A DNA stretch of 64,000 nucleotides, taken from the NCBI GenBank assembly GCA_030762935.1, contig CM060899.1, positions 14,367,001 through 14,431,000 on the forward strand, read 5' to 3'. Made by a program: the position numbers and the translations under genes. Positions 33,751 to 45,597 of this stretch are shown piece by piece (the first letter of the stretch is position 1; every line of letters starts with the position of its first letter). The notes under the pieces are model-generated. The model had not been told where the DNA came from. It saw only the letters and a program-made list of their open reading frames with translations, and searched no databases. The DNA is from Hymenopus coronatus (Eukaryota > Arthropoda > Insecta > Mantodea > Hymenopodidae).

Positions 33751-35560
33751 ATGATGGAAAATATTTTGGCAGAAATTAAGATGGACACAAAATTAGAGAC
33801 TGCAGTGGAGAAAATGAACAAGAATATTAAAACCAGCCTGGAGAGGATATATGGGAAAATGAAGTCTGGAATTGAATCCAGCTTGAAGAAAGAAGGAAGA
33901 AAAACTGGAATGGAAACTGCAGCAGAAAAGATTGATGATGATGAGGAGTGGAGTTTACGGGCACACAACAAGGAGGTTATTAGCATCTACATAAAATAAT
34001 GTGTAGCTCTAAATGCAGATAAAGCCCTATACCAAAATAAATGAGAAATAAATAAGAGTCAGAGTCAGAAATAAAAAATTGATGGAAATGAAACTGCCCA
34101 TGGCAGAAACAAAAGAGAAAGCTAAAAACAGTTAAAAATGGAACTAAAAGTATAGCTAAAACTACTTCCTCTATGCTAAAAGTCAACATGGTAAAAATTT
34201 AAAAATGTACAGAACTGGGCTACCAACCATTTACCAGAAGAGAGAAAAATAAAATCCAACTAAAGCTAGACAGACAGTGTAAAAAGTACAGGATTTAAAA
34301 ATTTAAAAATTCAGTCTACTGCTCCAATATCATTTATAAGGATTGATTTTAGCATGGCTGGCAGCTGTAGAGTGGCTCAAAGATGTTGCTAGATGAAAGA
34401 TACAGCAGAAGGTGGAATCCGGAATAGGCAGAATGGAAGAGAAAATGGGGGGGGGGGGGTAAAAAAAATAAAAATACAATTTGGTATGGAGAAGATGGAA
34501 GATAAAATAGAGTCAGCAATGGAGAAAGTTAAAACAAATCTCTCCAGCAAAATTGACAAACAACTGACTGGCATGAAGCAGGATGCGGAAGAGCTGAGAG
34601 GAAAGGTGGAAGGGCTTGGTATAGTGATGAAATGTCTTGACCATTGCAGTGATCTTCTGAAAGACATCACAGAATGCATTAATGCCCTTAGGGAAGATTT
34701 GATAGTGGTGCCAAGAAGCTGAATGCCTATGTGGGAAAAATGCTTGATGAAAGATGAAAGACTTGAAGGATGACAGGGCAAGACATAACATCTACATGTG
34801 TGCACCCACCAAATTATGAGTGATGTCAAACTTTGAAGCCCTCTGCAAAGAGTTTTCTGCCATATCCACCCACAAACAATGGTCAGCAAAACTCTGGGAA
34901 TTGGCAGCAGAAGTACTGAATGTGATAACATTGTTGGTACAGTCCAGGAAGATTCGGGAGATCCTCAAGAACTGCTTTGGAACTGTCACTTGACTGTCAC
35001 AGATTAAGACGAGGCTGCAATAGTCAGAATACAGGAGCTCATCATGGCTAGAGCAGCTTATGAACAAAACTTTTTTTTTTAGTGTTCAATGCCCACTTTA
35101 ACTACTTATGGCACTGCAGGCGGTGACACTGATGATTATGGAGCCCTGGTGGAAATACGATGGCGGAGGATACCCGGAGAAAACCCACCCCAGCGTCGCT
35201 TTATCCACCACAAATCTCACATGTGGTCGCTTGAGATCGAACCCTGGCCGCCTAGGTGAGAGGCGAGTGGTCTAACCACTCAGCCACAGAGCGGGCCTAA
35301 CAAAATCTTGTTGAACCATCTGAGTAACATGTCCCAGGAAGCCGCCTGCTCATTCATCAAGGGTGTGTGTGTGTGATGCCAAGAAATGACAGCTCCTAAT
35401 GGCTGGTATTACCATGCTACTGAAATGCTTAACATACCTTTTATCTTCGTTAATGGAAACCTCTGAGATAATGCACTCCTTATTCTGGGAAGATGCCTAC
35501 ATTTTGCAGAGCCCCAGTCAGCGGGTGACTTCAGCCAATGAATTCATATAAATAAAAAAT
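33751..35560 (+). pseudogene. Retrotransposon gag relic (coiled-coil and capsid part)
   Basis: Two open stretches, 33751-33999 and 34393-34722, encode Lys/Glu-rich amphipathic helices (such as KLETAVEKMNKNIKTSLERI and MEDKIESAMEKVKTNLSSKI). These resemble the N-terminal coiled coil of arthropod Gypsy-type gag proteins. Downstream, broken frames read FEALCKEFSAISTHKQWSAK and LWELAAEVLNV near 34830-34920, like a gag capsid segment. A SINE interrupts it at 35072. A separate zinc knuckle at about 37050-37110 may be its C end, displaced by later insertions. Assignment to gag is by resemblance; no pol part is seen. Confidence 0.55.
35072..35298 (-). repeat. SINE-A copy, minus strand, with target duplication
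   Basis: The best-preserved head in the family. The minus strand reads CTGTGGCTGAGTGGTTAGAC (box A) and AGGGTTCGATCTCAAGCGAC (box B), then TGTGGTGGATAAAGCGACGC, ending with GTGGGCATTGAACACTAAAA. AACAAAA occurs on both sides (35063-35069 and 35299-35305) as a short target duplication. It is inserted in the gag relic. Confidence 0.9.
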
Positions 35561-35868
35561 GAAAAACATAAAACGTGGAGCGAAACACAGTGTTGCAACA
35601 TCCTTACTGTTTTCTCTCATTCATCTGTGAGCTTCATAGGTGCAAGTGGTGTTTATATATATTCCTAAATATATGGAAACCTTGGGATGTATCTAGCTTT
35701 TTTGCAGCAAATAATAGTAATAATAAATAATTCCAATAGTTTTCCAAACAAAAGAGATTAGCTTACACAGTTGTTAGTGAAATAAGAGGCACATGATTAA
35801 GGAATCAGCAAGGATTATGGCATGCAAATATCGGTACTGGAATAGACCAAACTATTTCAGGCAGGAAC

Positions 35869-36666
35869 GTTTTCATACTGTTTATTTAGATGAATCTTGG
35901 TAAAATAATCATTATATTGTAAGGAAAGGTTGGGATGATGGCAATTGCTCTTGTTGTCTTCCAGCTCCTATGTCACATGGAAAATGAATCATGATCTTGC
36001 ATGCAGGTGGTAGTCAGGGTTGGATTGAGGCCTGCTTATATTTTTCTTCTACAAATATTCAGAAATCCTTGATGATTCACAACATAAGATGAAAGCTGAA
36101 ATATTTGAAACTTGGATCAAGCACACACTTTTGAAACACATTCCACCTAAGAGAGTTACTGTGTTAGATAATGATAGTTATCACTCCCAGCTAAAGACGA
36201 AAATTCCCACCATGTCCTGCAGAAAATTTGAAATGATCAGATTCATGGACGAGCATGATTTGGTTTTACCTAGTCCAGCTCCTATAAAAGTGTTGCTTTT
36301 GGAGAAAATTCGGGAAGCCAATATACAGAAAAGGTATGTAATAGATAAAATGGCAAAACATCATGGCCATAAACTCCTCAGGTTACCACCATGAAACTTG
36401 TTTCAATCCAATAGAGCTGATATGGGCACGCCTTAAAGATTAGTAAGAAAGTGGAGTGTGATTCCTTCTATAAGTGACAGTGTGTGCAAAGTGTTAAGCA
36501 AATGACTAACAAATATAGATTTGAGTGTTTCGAAAACATTTGTTCAGCACAACATGCAACAAGAGGGAAAATTTCACTGTGGGATGTTTTACATGACATT
36601 GCTTTGTTTGTGATACATGTGAGAGAAAATGACAGTGACTTCAAGGAAGGGGAAGACACAGCATAA
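35869..36666 (+). pseudogene. Tc1/IS630-type DDE transposase relic
   Basis: The plus strand carries YLDESW at about 35880 (first catalytic Asp), HAGGSQGWIEACLYF near 36000, and an open frame (36089-36394) with FETWIKHTLLKHIPPKRVTV, LDNDSYHSQ (second Asp) and KYVIDKMA-like GHKLLRLPP. One base is lost after RLPP; the next frame reads CFNPIELIWARLK with the third catalytic residue, Glu. An acidic C end (VRENDSDFKEGEDTA) finishes at 36666. This is the pattern of Tc1-like DDE_3 enzymes common in arthropods. The N-terminal helix-turn-helix is missing. There is one stop after YLDESW and frameshifts near 36070 and 36393. Element ends were not found. Confidence 0.8.
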
Positions 36667-37039
36667 TGTAAGTGGAAAATACGGTTAGATATTATTAGCA
36701 CTGAGAAGTATTCTCATTGTACTTAATAAGAACCTTGCTAATGTTAGTATTCACTTGGTATTCTAAGAAATAAATATACATGCATGTAATACAAGTTTAT
36801 TTGGGGAAAAATGTAACAACGTTGACTTCTGTATCACTGAATACTGGCAATTTTATTGCAACCTTTCATGCTGGTGAAGTTAACCTTTTTAGAAACATGA
36901 TGATAACCATAAGATGATCGACCAGATGCTAGCAGCAATGCTGAGCATGGAGCTGGCCAACGCTAGAGCAAATCCGTACCAGGATGATCCAGAGTATTCT
37001 GTACTATAATGGGGCCTTAACTCAATCCAGGAAAGTCAT

Positions 37040-37115
37040 TGAAGATCTTTCTGTTGTTTGTAGAGGGGGTGTGGTGAGCCAGGACACCTAGTACAGAACT
37101 GTTCACACCAAGATG
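37040..37115 (+). pseudogene. CCHC zinc-knuckle relic
   Basis: The plus strand reads GCGEPGHLVQNC after an in-frame stop, a textbook retroviral-type knuckle with its first Cys pair disturbed. Upstream lies DQMLAAMLSMELANARA, similar to the linker between gag capsid and knuckle. It probably belongs with the gag relic at 33751-35560. Confidence 0.6.
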
Positions 37116-37212
37116 ATGATCAGGCAGTACCTGAACATAGATAGGAAAGCATAACATCGAGGAAGGAGCAGACAGCAGACAGAATGACGTCTATCCCAAC
37201 AGAGCAGATTAA

Positions 37213-38280
37213 CCCTTTTATGGCCAGCCCGAATAGCAAAGGCTGTCTGAAAAGTGCCAAGCAATTTTAGAGGAGAATCATGGTTTTAAATAAATTGAAG
37301 TAATAAAAATGAGTATCAAATGACATAGAGAGCTGAATATTTATTCATTCTTAGTAAACTCTTTTGTCTATAATATGCATTATATGGATGAGAAGTCTCT
37401 TCAGTACTTTTAAAAATTAAAAAAGAAAAAAAAAAGATTTTTTAAAAATAAAACTTAAAATCACATAATAATCAATAGTTAGGCATACAAAACCTTACTA
37501 CACAGAAAGTTCAGGTTAATTAAATGAAAGTACAGACATTTGTTTACTGAAACAGCTTTCTGTTTTGGTCTTGTGTTTTATTTTTTAAAATACAAAAACT
37601 GAATTCACAAAACCTGAAAGCTTAGAATTGATAAAAATCCTTAAAAACACACATAAGAGTATAAGGATGATATCACAGTTAATGAAAATGGCATAAAACA
37701 GTAGGGTACAGATGTAAAGTAGAATACTCCAAAATTTTACATTTATGTTGCTGCGTAGCTAAATGGTTGATTCACATTGTATGCGTTGTCTGGTTACACC
37801 TATGTAAATACATTTTGATAGTACCCGATATTTTGCATGCATACAAATACCATTGTTATTGGATTCATTTTCATCCCCGAACCTAGAATATATATATTTG
37901 TCTTGGGTGTCAAACTCAGTAATGTTTTATGAAGGTTTGAAAATTCAAAATCACTAGCTTTCTTCTAATATATTGTGAACTGCAGCTCTTAATTTCTCTT
38001 CAATTCATAACTTTTGGCTACAATGCAATGAGTCAACCAATATAAGCAAACACTAGCAAGAGAAATTAAATTTGGGGCTAATTTAATGCTTTAACGTGTA
38101 AAGATAAAAGTCCTGAAATGCTCCAGAAAAGCTTTCTCTATGGTTGTGACATAGACAGTACACAGAATTTCACACTGAAAAAAGTTCAAATGTATGAAAA
38201 TGGCATGATGATTAGATCATGATTGGCAATTCTTGCAAAATTTTCGGATCACAATTAAATCGTGAATTTCAGTAAAAGGG
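37213..38280 (-). mobile_element. piggyBac-type non-autonomous element, copy 2, full length
   Basis: The element is 1068 bp, with CCCTTTTA at the left end after TTAA (37209-37212) and TAAAAGGG at the right end before TTAG (38281-38284), an altered TTAA. Relative to copies 3 and 5 it is inverted. Near 37950-38060 the minus strand holds the same coding remnant (AVHN, then SDFEFSN). The right end is the one with CACGATTTAATTGTGATCCG (minus sense). Confidence 0.8.
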
Positions 38281-39939
38281 TTAGGAGTACTTGATGATAG
38301 GTTACACCCAAAATAGCTTATTTGAGATTTACCTCCAAATATTTTACCATCTCAGGTTTCAGTCATACTCATTTCCCTTTGACCAACTGACACCTAAAAT
38401 GTCAGTTCAAAACACAACATATTTTGAAAGTATAAGAAAGCTGCAAGCTACTGAAATGAGTTAACCCTACATTGCATGAATTATTTTGGTACATATGACA
38501 CTCTGCCTCTAATTTGCAAACCAGATTTATATACCTTTCACCAGCACCACAACTGAAGCGACTTGAATAGCTGTGATTGTTACTGTGTGATATGAAGTGG
38601 ACTAGCCATCCATTCAAAGCCAAATGTGTTGAGTACAGCTCCCAGCGACTGCAGACAAATGTGCCTGTTATAAAAGATGGGAAAGGTCCTAATAAAATAG
38701 CTGGTGTGATGGCACACTTGGATGCTGACAGAGTTACATTTGAGTGCATTTGGGTTTTGCACTTTATTATTAGAAAAAAACAAACAAAAAACACTCTACA
38801 GTTTTATTGCAAAATAATATTATTTTTTGCAATATAAAACAGCTATCTATAGTCCATTTCATTGTTGAAGGTTATCATAATACAAAATTAGAAAATACTA
38901 AAACTTTTGATGCCAAAGCAACACAATGCAGTATAGGGTTAAATCTTTAAAAGTTGATCACTATATGCTCAAATTAAATTGAATGCTCTCCACATATTAC
39001 AAAAAATAAAAAAAACTGAAACATAATAAATCTGAAATGGTTAATGCCGTAAAACCATTGATATAAATTGTGTTTTTAATGAGATCTGAACTTTTGTATG
39101 TATATCTCTTAGTTTACAAATAAAAAAAATGATATAATATTCATTTAGAATGTAAAGGAGTGCAATATATTAAGCTGATGGAAATTTAATAAAATTAGTC
39201 AGGAACAATTTTGAGAAAATAAAATATAATGAAAAATCTTTAGTGTAAATTGCAATTTCAGGTGTAACAATTTACTGAAAATCCAAATGTTACTATTTGA
39301 ATAACACAAATATTTGATATTGACAGTGGTAATCATAACAACTTTCCTGAATTAAGCCACCTCTATCACTTATATTTTGAAATGTATTTTTGCATTAAAA
39401 TATTGATACTGAATTTTTGAGTGAAATATATCATTTTCTATAATTCCCTAGGTATGTAGAGGAAAATGTAAAAATCAGGTTTGTATTTCAATAACTTTAG
39501 TATAAAGGTATAAAACTTTTCACAATAACTATGGACTAAAATCAAAGAGCAAGAATGAGGCATAGAACAAACTTCAATATGGAATTTGATGGATTTAAGC
39601 ATTATACTCTCATTTGTGTCTGTTGAAGAATACAATGAGACAGATGCTGCAACAGTAATGGAAATTTAATACAAGAAACAGATGGTTTTTAATTGAAGCA
39701 TTAACCAGAAATCAAGCCTTACCTTGAAGATTTTACTAGAGGGAAGTCTTCAACCTGAAACAGAATAATTCACACAGTTACATTGTTAGTTGCATAACAA
39801 GGTTATCTGTTTAAATAGAAGGCTGGAGTGGTTTAAAAGTTGGAGTAATGGATTAGGTGGAGATATATGGAATCAAACTTTTGACATTTAATCATCTAAT
39901 GGGAGTATAAAAAACAACTATAGTTTTATAGCAATACTA
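38281..39939. other. No gene seen
   Basis: Strongly AT-rich sequence. The frames at 38402-38837 on both strands overlap each other and show no domain or conserved motif. No repeat match was noticed. Confidence 0.5.
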
Positions 39940-40790
39940 GGGCTGTTCAATAAATCCTTAGAAAATCCAAGAAATTATACTCATACCATCAAAAAAATAT
40001 TGTATTTAGTAACCATTGTATCTTATTACAGAATATTTAAAAATTTCAGTTATATCCATCAAGAGTTTTGTTGCCATAGGAGATTGAATCAACAATCTTG
40101 TGATTATTTAGAAAGAGAAAAAAATGAGTATCATTCAATGTTTAAATACTTCTATTTAAAAGGTTTAATACTGAAAGAGATAAAAGCTGAGTTAGAGGAA
40201 CTTCATGACATATCTGCCCCTACATTTGCAACAATTGACCATTGGATAAATGAATTTAAATGTGGCCGTACATCCACAAATGATGAACCAATTACAGTAG
40301 GATTGACAAAATCCAGGATATGGTTTTGAGTGATCGATGAAGGTATAGTGTTCTCAATTTTGCACCAAAAATTAAGTCTCACAAAGGTCTCTGCAAGAGA
40401 TCTGGTTTGCTGAGATCAATGGAGAATAAGTGCAATTCGAATGATTGATTCAGAAGCTGGTTTGGCATATTTCTGTTGCAATCCATATGAGTTTCTGCAT
40501 TAATATACATTAATATTAACTGTGGATGAAACATGGATACACTAGTACACTTCAGAGACCAAAATACAGTTGCAACAGTGGGTTTTTAAATGCAAACAGG
40601 CTTAGAAGAAGGCGAAGGTGGTGAAAACTGCAGAGAAGGTGATGGCCTCGTTTTTTTTGGAATACACTTGGAATCATCTACATTGATTACATGCAAAAAG
40701 GCAGAACAATAAATGGAGAGTATTGTGCATTATTATTGCAATGATTGAACATAGAAAATACACTCATCTGGCAAAAATGAAAAACAAAAC

Positions 40791-40822
<32 letters not shown>

Positions 40823-41128
40823 AGCTTATTTTCTATCAAAACAATGCAAAGGTGCACACTAGCGCAGTTTCAATGATGAAAATATTACAGTTAAGGCTTG
40901 AGTTACTAAACATCCACCATACTCACCAAATTTCGCTTCTAGTGACATTTCTTTGAGTTCCAAACTTGAAAGAAATAGCGGCAGAAAATGATTCAAGTTT
41001 AACGAAGAGGTAATCTCCCAAACAGATGCCTGTTTTCAGAACCTTCAAAAATCCTTTTTGAAAGACTTAAAACAATAAGAGAAATGCTGGGGAAAGTGTA
41101 TCGAGAGAAAAGGAGATTATCTTAAAAA
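39940..41128 (+). mobile_element. Third mariner relic, plus strand
   Basis: The left end reads GGGCTGTTCAATAAATCC after TA, which resembles a mariner inverted repeat; no partner was found on the right. The transposase is readable with stops: KYFYLKGLILKEIKAELEEL (helix-turn-helix, near 40150), TVDETWIH (first catalytic Asp, 40519), the later KAKVVKTAEKVMASFF, then PPYSPNFASSDISLSS (catalytic Asp region, altered), and CIERKGDYLKK with a stop at about 41128. A poly-A-like run at 40788-40817 interrupts it. Ends differ from both other mariners in the window. Confidence 0.75.
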
Positions 41129-41431
41129 ATAATAATAATAAAAAGAAAATTACCAAAAATAATTAGTTTTTCTATATATATAATTTTTTTTTTTTAATTT
41201 ATTAGTCTGACTCATAAATGAGTTTGCCAAGTGACACAGAACAATATACATTTAGAGGTTTTTAACAAAAAGTATTATAAGTGAGTATTACAAAAAAATA
41301 TATTTTATCATACATTATAATAGTTATATAAAATTAAGCTGAGAACAAATTGTAGCAGATTATAAAAGATGTGCAGCAATAAAAGTTATAACAATAAAAG
41401 AGAAAAAACTACAAAAATAAAGTGATTTATA
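41129..41431. other. No gene seen
   Basis: Low-complexity AT-rich sequence between the mariner relic and the AT microsatellite. Confidence 0.5.
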
Positions 41432-41441
41432 TATATTTATT

Positions 41442-41491
<50 letters not shown>
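41432..41491. repeat. (AT)n microsatellite
   Basis: A nearly pure AT dinucleotide tract. It ends about 20 bp before the left TTAA of the piggyBac element. Confidence 0.9.
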
Positions 41492-41494
<3 letters not shown>

Positions 41495-41515
41495 TCTGTA
41501 TTTGCATTCTATTAA

Positions 41516-43984
41516 CCCTTGTGTCCACATAAAAGAGATTCTACTTTGTTCTATAAATTAATTGTGGTGCTACCCATGGTTGGCAACACTTAGTTTTGGG
41601 TATGTACAAAAAACGTTACAACAATGCATTCTAATTTTTGCTGGCTATAATTGCACACCATCTGTACTGTTCATTGTCGTGTAAGCTTTGCTGAAGTGCA
41701 CCTCAATTGTGTGTTATCATGGATAATACTCCAGAACTCTCTAAATCTGAATTCAGCAGACTAAGCTATGAAGAGAAAGAGGTTTATATTTGAAAGTTAT
41801 GGTCTGGTGTTGATTCAGAAGAGGATGTAGAATCAGATGTCAGTGCAGAAAATTTTACAGACAAACTGATTCCAAGTAAGAAAGATGTAGCTGCTTCAGA
41901 TATCAAAGATGCTATTGAAGCCTGTAATGATTTGAAATAGAAGGTGAGAAGAGTGATAATAGTAGTGATGAAAGTGATATAGCTGACGAAAACAGTGATA
42001 TGTTTGTGTCTTCTGCAGACATTCTATGTGGTAAAGATGGAACTGAATGGCATAAAGAACCTTTTGGGACAAGGAAGTTACTGAGGGAAAGGTCTAGTCC
42101 AATACCTGCTACACAAATACTTTCTATAAAAGACACCTTTCAGAGTAATTTACAGATGAAATATGTGATATAATAGTACGTGAAACCAACAGCAAGAAAA
42201 AGCAGGTATACATGAATTATAACAAATTCAGAAGGAACAACGAAAATGTGGAAACCACTTACAACTGAAAAATTGTATGCATATTTTGGTATATTGATTA
42301 CAGCAGGAGTAACACTCTCTAACACTGAACACACAAAAGAAATGCAGAAAACAAATGCATTCCCATTGTATCATGCAAGCTTATCCCTCAACAGATTGGC
42401 AGTTAAGCAGGTTTATAGGTTTTGACAATGTGAACACGAGGGCTAAGAGTTTGAAAATCAACAAAGCTGCTGCAATATCGTACATATTTGAAATGCTAAA
42501 TTCAAATCTTCGAAAAAACTATGTGCCTTCTGATTTTCTTACTGTTGATGAGTAGCTACTTCCTTACAAAGGAAAGACAAAATTTACTCAATACATGCCA
42601 TCAAAGCCAGCCAAATATGGCTTGAAGATATGGTGGATTTGTGATTTACGAAATTCTTACCCCATAACTGGCTAAGTTTATACAGGAAAATCTGCTTTTG
42701 GAAGAGAAACAAATCAAGGAGAGAGATCAGTGAAAGATTTGTGTTACCATTTCAAAGGTAATGGCAGAAATATAGTCACTGACAATTTTTTCATGACTTT
42801 GCAATTAGCAAGGCTGCTGATGACTTGGAATTTGTCAACGGTTTGTACTGTGAAGAGAAACAAGCCTTACATACCTCCAGAAATGCAACCTCCTTCATGC
42901 CAAGAACTGTCATATCTATTTGGCTTCACTGCAGATAATGTTTCCCTGTGTTTATGTATCCCAAAGAAGAAAAAAGCAGTTCTAATGCTATCCACAATGC
43001 ATTATGATGCATTCACTTCTGGACCTTCTTCAAAGCCAGATGTTATACTGTATTATAACAGCACAAAGGGGTTGTTGATAATATGTTGTGTTCTCATTAT
43101 AGTGTAAAGAGAAGAACTTAGAGATAGCCACTGGAATCTTTTACAACATTCTGGACATTCCTTGCTTAGCTGCATACATTAATTACACAGAAAACAATCC
43201 TCAAACAAAAAATGTGGCTCATAGATGCAGTCTGTTTCTACTGGGCTTAGGAAAACAGCTATACCTTCCATTATCTCTGGATAATCAAATTTGAACTGTT
43301 TGAGAAAGTTTTCTGTGAAATCAGGTATTGAACGCATGATAGGAACCTAATTCTGGTTCCTGAATGAGTGGAGGCTTAGCCAAAACAAGATGCTTCTGGA
43401 TGGCTGAACATTGTTGATGACTGTTTTGTATGCAAATCTCAACCAAACAAGACGAAGACAGAAATGTAAAGTAATAACCAAAAACATGCATGTGACGAAC
43501 ATTGCATTACAACATCAATGTGTGGACTTTGTGAATAATTAATAATAGTTCCAAATATATATTTTGCAATGTAACAAGCAGCAAAGTTTACTAGCTATAT
43601 AATAATTGTAACTCATTCTGTCACAATTGTAATCAACTAATATTTTGCATATATTTATGGCTACGTCTATTGTATTATTGTTCAACTGCCTAATAAATAA
43701 TAAAATTACTACTAATGTATTAGGTGTATAAATAAAAGAAAGAAAGAAACAAAAATTCATATGTAAACTTTAACCTGTTCAAATTGAAATATAGGGTTAC
43801 CTGGGTTACACGAATATAGATTACAGAGTGGATTATATTTCTAAATATTTTAAACATTTTTATTTGAATAATTCTACATTCTGCTTTTACTATGATATTT
43901 ATAAAGATACAAATGATAAAAAATAAATATACATTGACAGTTATAATTATAAGTTACCCGGGTAACCCAAAATGGACACAAGGG
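41516..43984 (+). mobile_element. piggyBac element with intact ends and TTAA duplication
   Basis: The element is 2469 bp, flanked by TTAA at 41512-41515 and 43985-43988. The ends are a perfect 12-bp inverted repeat: CCCTTGTGTCCA on the left and TGGACACAAGGG on the right. Both features are diagnostic for the piggyBac superfamily. A broken transposase fills the interior. The ends could still be recognised by an active relative. Confidence 0.92.
41719..43538 (+). pseudogene. piggyBac transposase, degraded
   Basis: From ATG at 41719 an acidic N part (SEFSRLSYEEKEVYI, then SDVSAENFTDKLIP) is followed by frameshifted sequence to about 42340. The core then reads FIGFDNVNTRAKS, DFLTVDE with a stop, LLPYKGKTKFTQYMPSKPAK, YGLKIWWICDLRNSYPITG, NQGERSVKDL and NIVTDNFFMTLQLARLL. 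The acidic residues of the DDD core are seen in VDE, CDL and TDN. The C end is a Cys-rich segment (CFVCKSQ, later CDEHCITTSMCGLC), typical of the family. Many stops and shifts make it inactive. In active members it excises and inserts the element at TTAA. Confidence 0.88.
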
Positions 43985-43988
43985 TTAA

Positions 43989-44401
43989 AGAGAAGGGAAC
44001 TTGAAGAACTCGAAAAGAATTTAAAGTACTCAGAGAATTGCACAGCTGAATTCATGCCTGCCATCTATCAAATATAGGACTGAGCAAATTTTGGAACCTC
44101 TCAGGAAGGATAGTCCAGGGTACCAACCTCAGAGTTTGTTAATACAAACCTTACTTTCAGATTTTGTTAATACAAATCTTACATATTACCACAAGCTATG
44201 TTTATGTTATAAGCTAATTGTGACATCCAGATGAAATTATATTTAGTCAAAATAAATAATTATGCATGTGAATATATATTTTTGGGCACTGCAAGAACAA
44301 CAGCACAATAGCACAGTTCTTTATTCCTATAAATTTATATTAAAAATTGGAAAACCATATCAGGTGTACTTCTAGCTTTAGTAGATCTCAACATAACTTA
44401 C
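43989..44401. other. Intron sequence flanking the acidic exon; no feature seen
   Basis: AT-rich sequence. A 24-26 bp phrase ending GTTAATACAAACCTTAC is duplicated in tandem near 44135-44182. Otherwise nothing is recognised. Confidence 0.45.
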
Positions 44402-44883
44402 CTTAACATCATCAAAAGCAGATGAAGCTTCCTTTTCCAGCCACCATGATTCTTCATCTATTTCTATCTTGCTATCCATGCCATCATCAATATTGTATTT
44501 CTTATCCTTAATTACAGGATTATCTGGAAGAGATTTTCTGTCATTCAGTGAACCATGGTCTAAAGTCAGAGTCTGTTCCTCAGTTTCTGATTTAATATTT
44601 ATCTCAAAGATGTTACTGGAAGTAATAGTTTCAGATTTGATGTGTTTTGTGGAATGTTTGGTAGCACATATACTCTGAATCTCTGGACCAAAGTGTGGAA
44701 AAGGAGTCTCTGATTTAATTTCTGCTTTGATAGCCAGATCACAATCACCATCCATAAGTAAAGCTTTACTGTCTGTCTTCATTGTAACAACCTTGGTGAA
44801 GAACTCTCTCTCATTTTGTAAGCCTATTTCATAAGGGAGAGCACCCTCTTCTTTGATTTCTATTTTGGTACCCATTAACAAAT
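44402..44883 (-). CDS. Acidic N-terminal exon of a probable zinc-finger gene, paralogue 1
   Basis: The exon has a strong acceptor (TTTTTTCTCCACAG, ending 44884), an ATG at 44875 eight nt inside, and a donor AAG/GTAAGT at 44402/44401. It encodes 158 residues and ends in phase 0. The product begins GTKIEIKEEG and repeats I-K-x-E motifs (AIKAEIKSE, NIKSETEE, DSKIEIDEESWWLEKEASS), which match the sumoylation consensus. Such acidic leaders precede C2H2 arrays in arthropod zinc-finger genes; that is inference here. It is clearly paralogous to 60708-61173. A zinc-finger exon lies downstream on the same strand at 13857-14973, but the splice phases do not fit without another exon. An upstream TTG in the same frame is not needed as start. 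Confidence 0.75.
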
Positions 44884-45039
44884 CTGTGGAGAAAAAATAT
44901 GTACATAAAAATATCCATAATTTTAACCATTAACTTGTTTTGAATCTATCGGTCATCTATCACCTGTTGGATTTAGGACAAAAAACTGAAAACACAAAAA
45001 ACTACATCCATGACACTTCTAAAATAGTAATAACATTGG

Positions 45040-45560
45040 ATAAAATCTGACATGCTCCATTCACATAACTTTCTCTGCACTTCTGTAATAAATTGTTGTT
45101 AACAAGCAAATTCTTCTATCTACTTCATGTTAATTGAGATAAACATTAGCAGAAACTGTCTTATTATTTAGTTCCTTATAAGTAGAAGGGAACTAAGGGA
45201 ATACACTTGGTTTAACCAACAGTCAAATGTTTTAAAATGTGGTTGCTATGGAATAGAAATCTGTTTCTTTGCATGGCCAGGAGTTCACAAGGTCTTGTAT
45301 GCAAAAATTTTAGGTATTTTAAAACTGAAACCAATAACAACGAATATCTTGAAAACGATCAAACCAAGGAAAAAAGTGTATATGACATAATTGTGTGTTT
45401 CTAGAAGCTCTACATTTTTTGTGTTGCAAGTTTTTGTCTATCTCTTAGTTTTCTAGTTATGCAAAATTCAACAAAAATCATCCAGAATAAAGAGGTCATC
45501 AGAGGTAATTCCCTGAAAATTCAACATATACATTTAGTTTTCATGTAAATATCTTAAATT
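45040..45560 (-). repeat. Dispersed repeat R, minus copy, partial
   Basis: In reverse orientation this matches the second half of the copies at 48030 and 48855: TCTATCTCTTAGTTTTC, CAAAATTCAACAAAAATCA and TGGCCAGGAGTTCACAAG. It begins with TCCATTCACATAACTTTCTC, which is the family end. It abuts a piggyBac-type element at 45598. Confidence 0.6.
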
Positions 45561-45597
45561 TAAGAGATTTTTATCAAAATCATTACAGCCATTTTCG

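Noticed and set aside
38402..38837. Overlapping frames of 67-130 codons on both strands
   Set aside because: No motif, no splice or start context, and AT-rich composition.
41432..41491. AT tract as part of the piggyBac element
   Set aside because: It lies outside the TTAA at 41512-41515.
44402..44883. Direct splicing of this acidic exon to the finger exon ending at 14973
   Set aside because: The donor is phase 0 while the acceptor exon needs two incoming bases.
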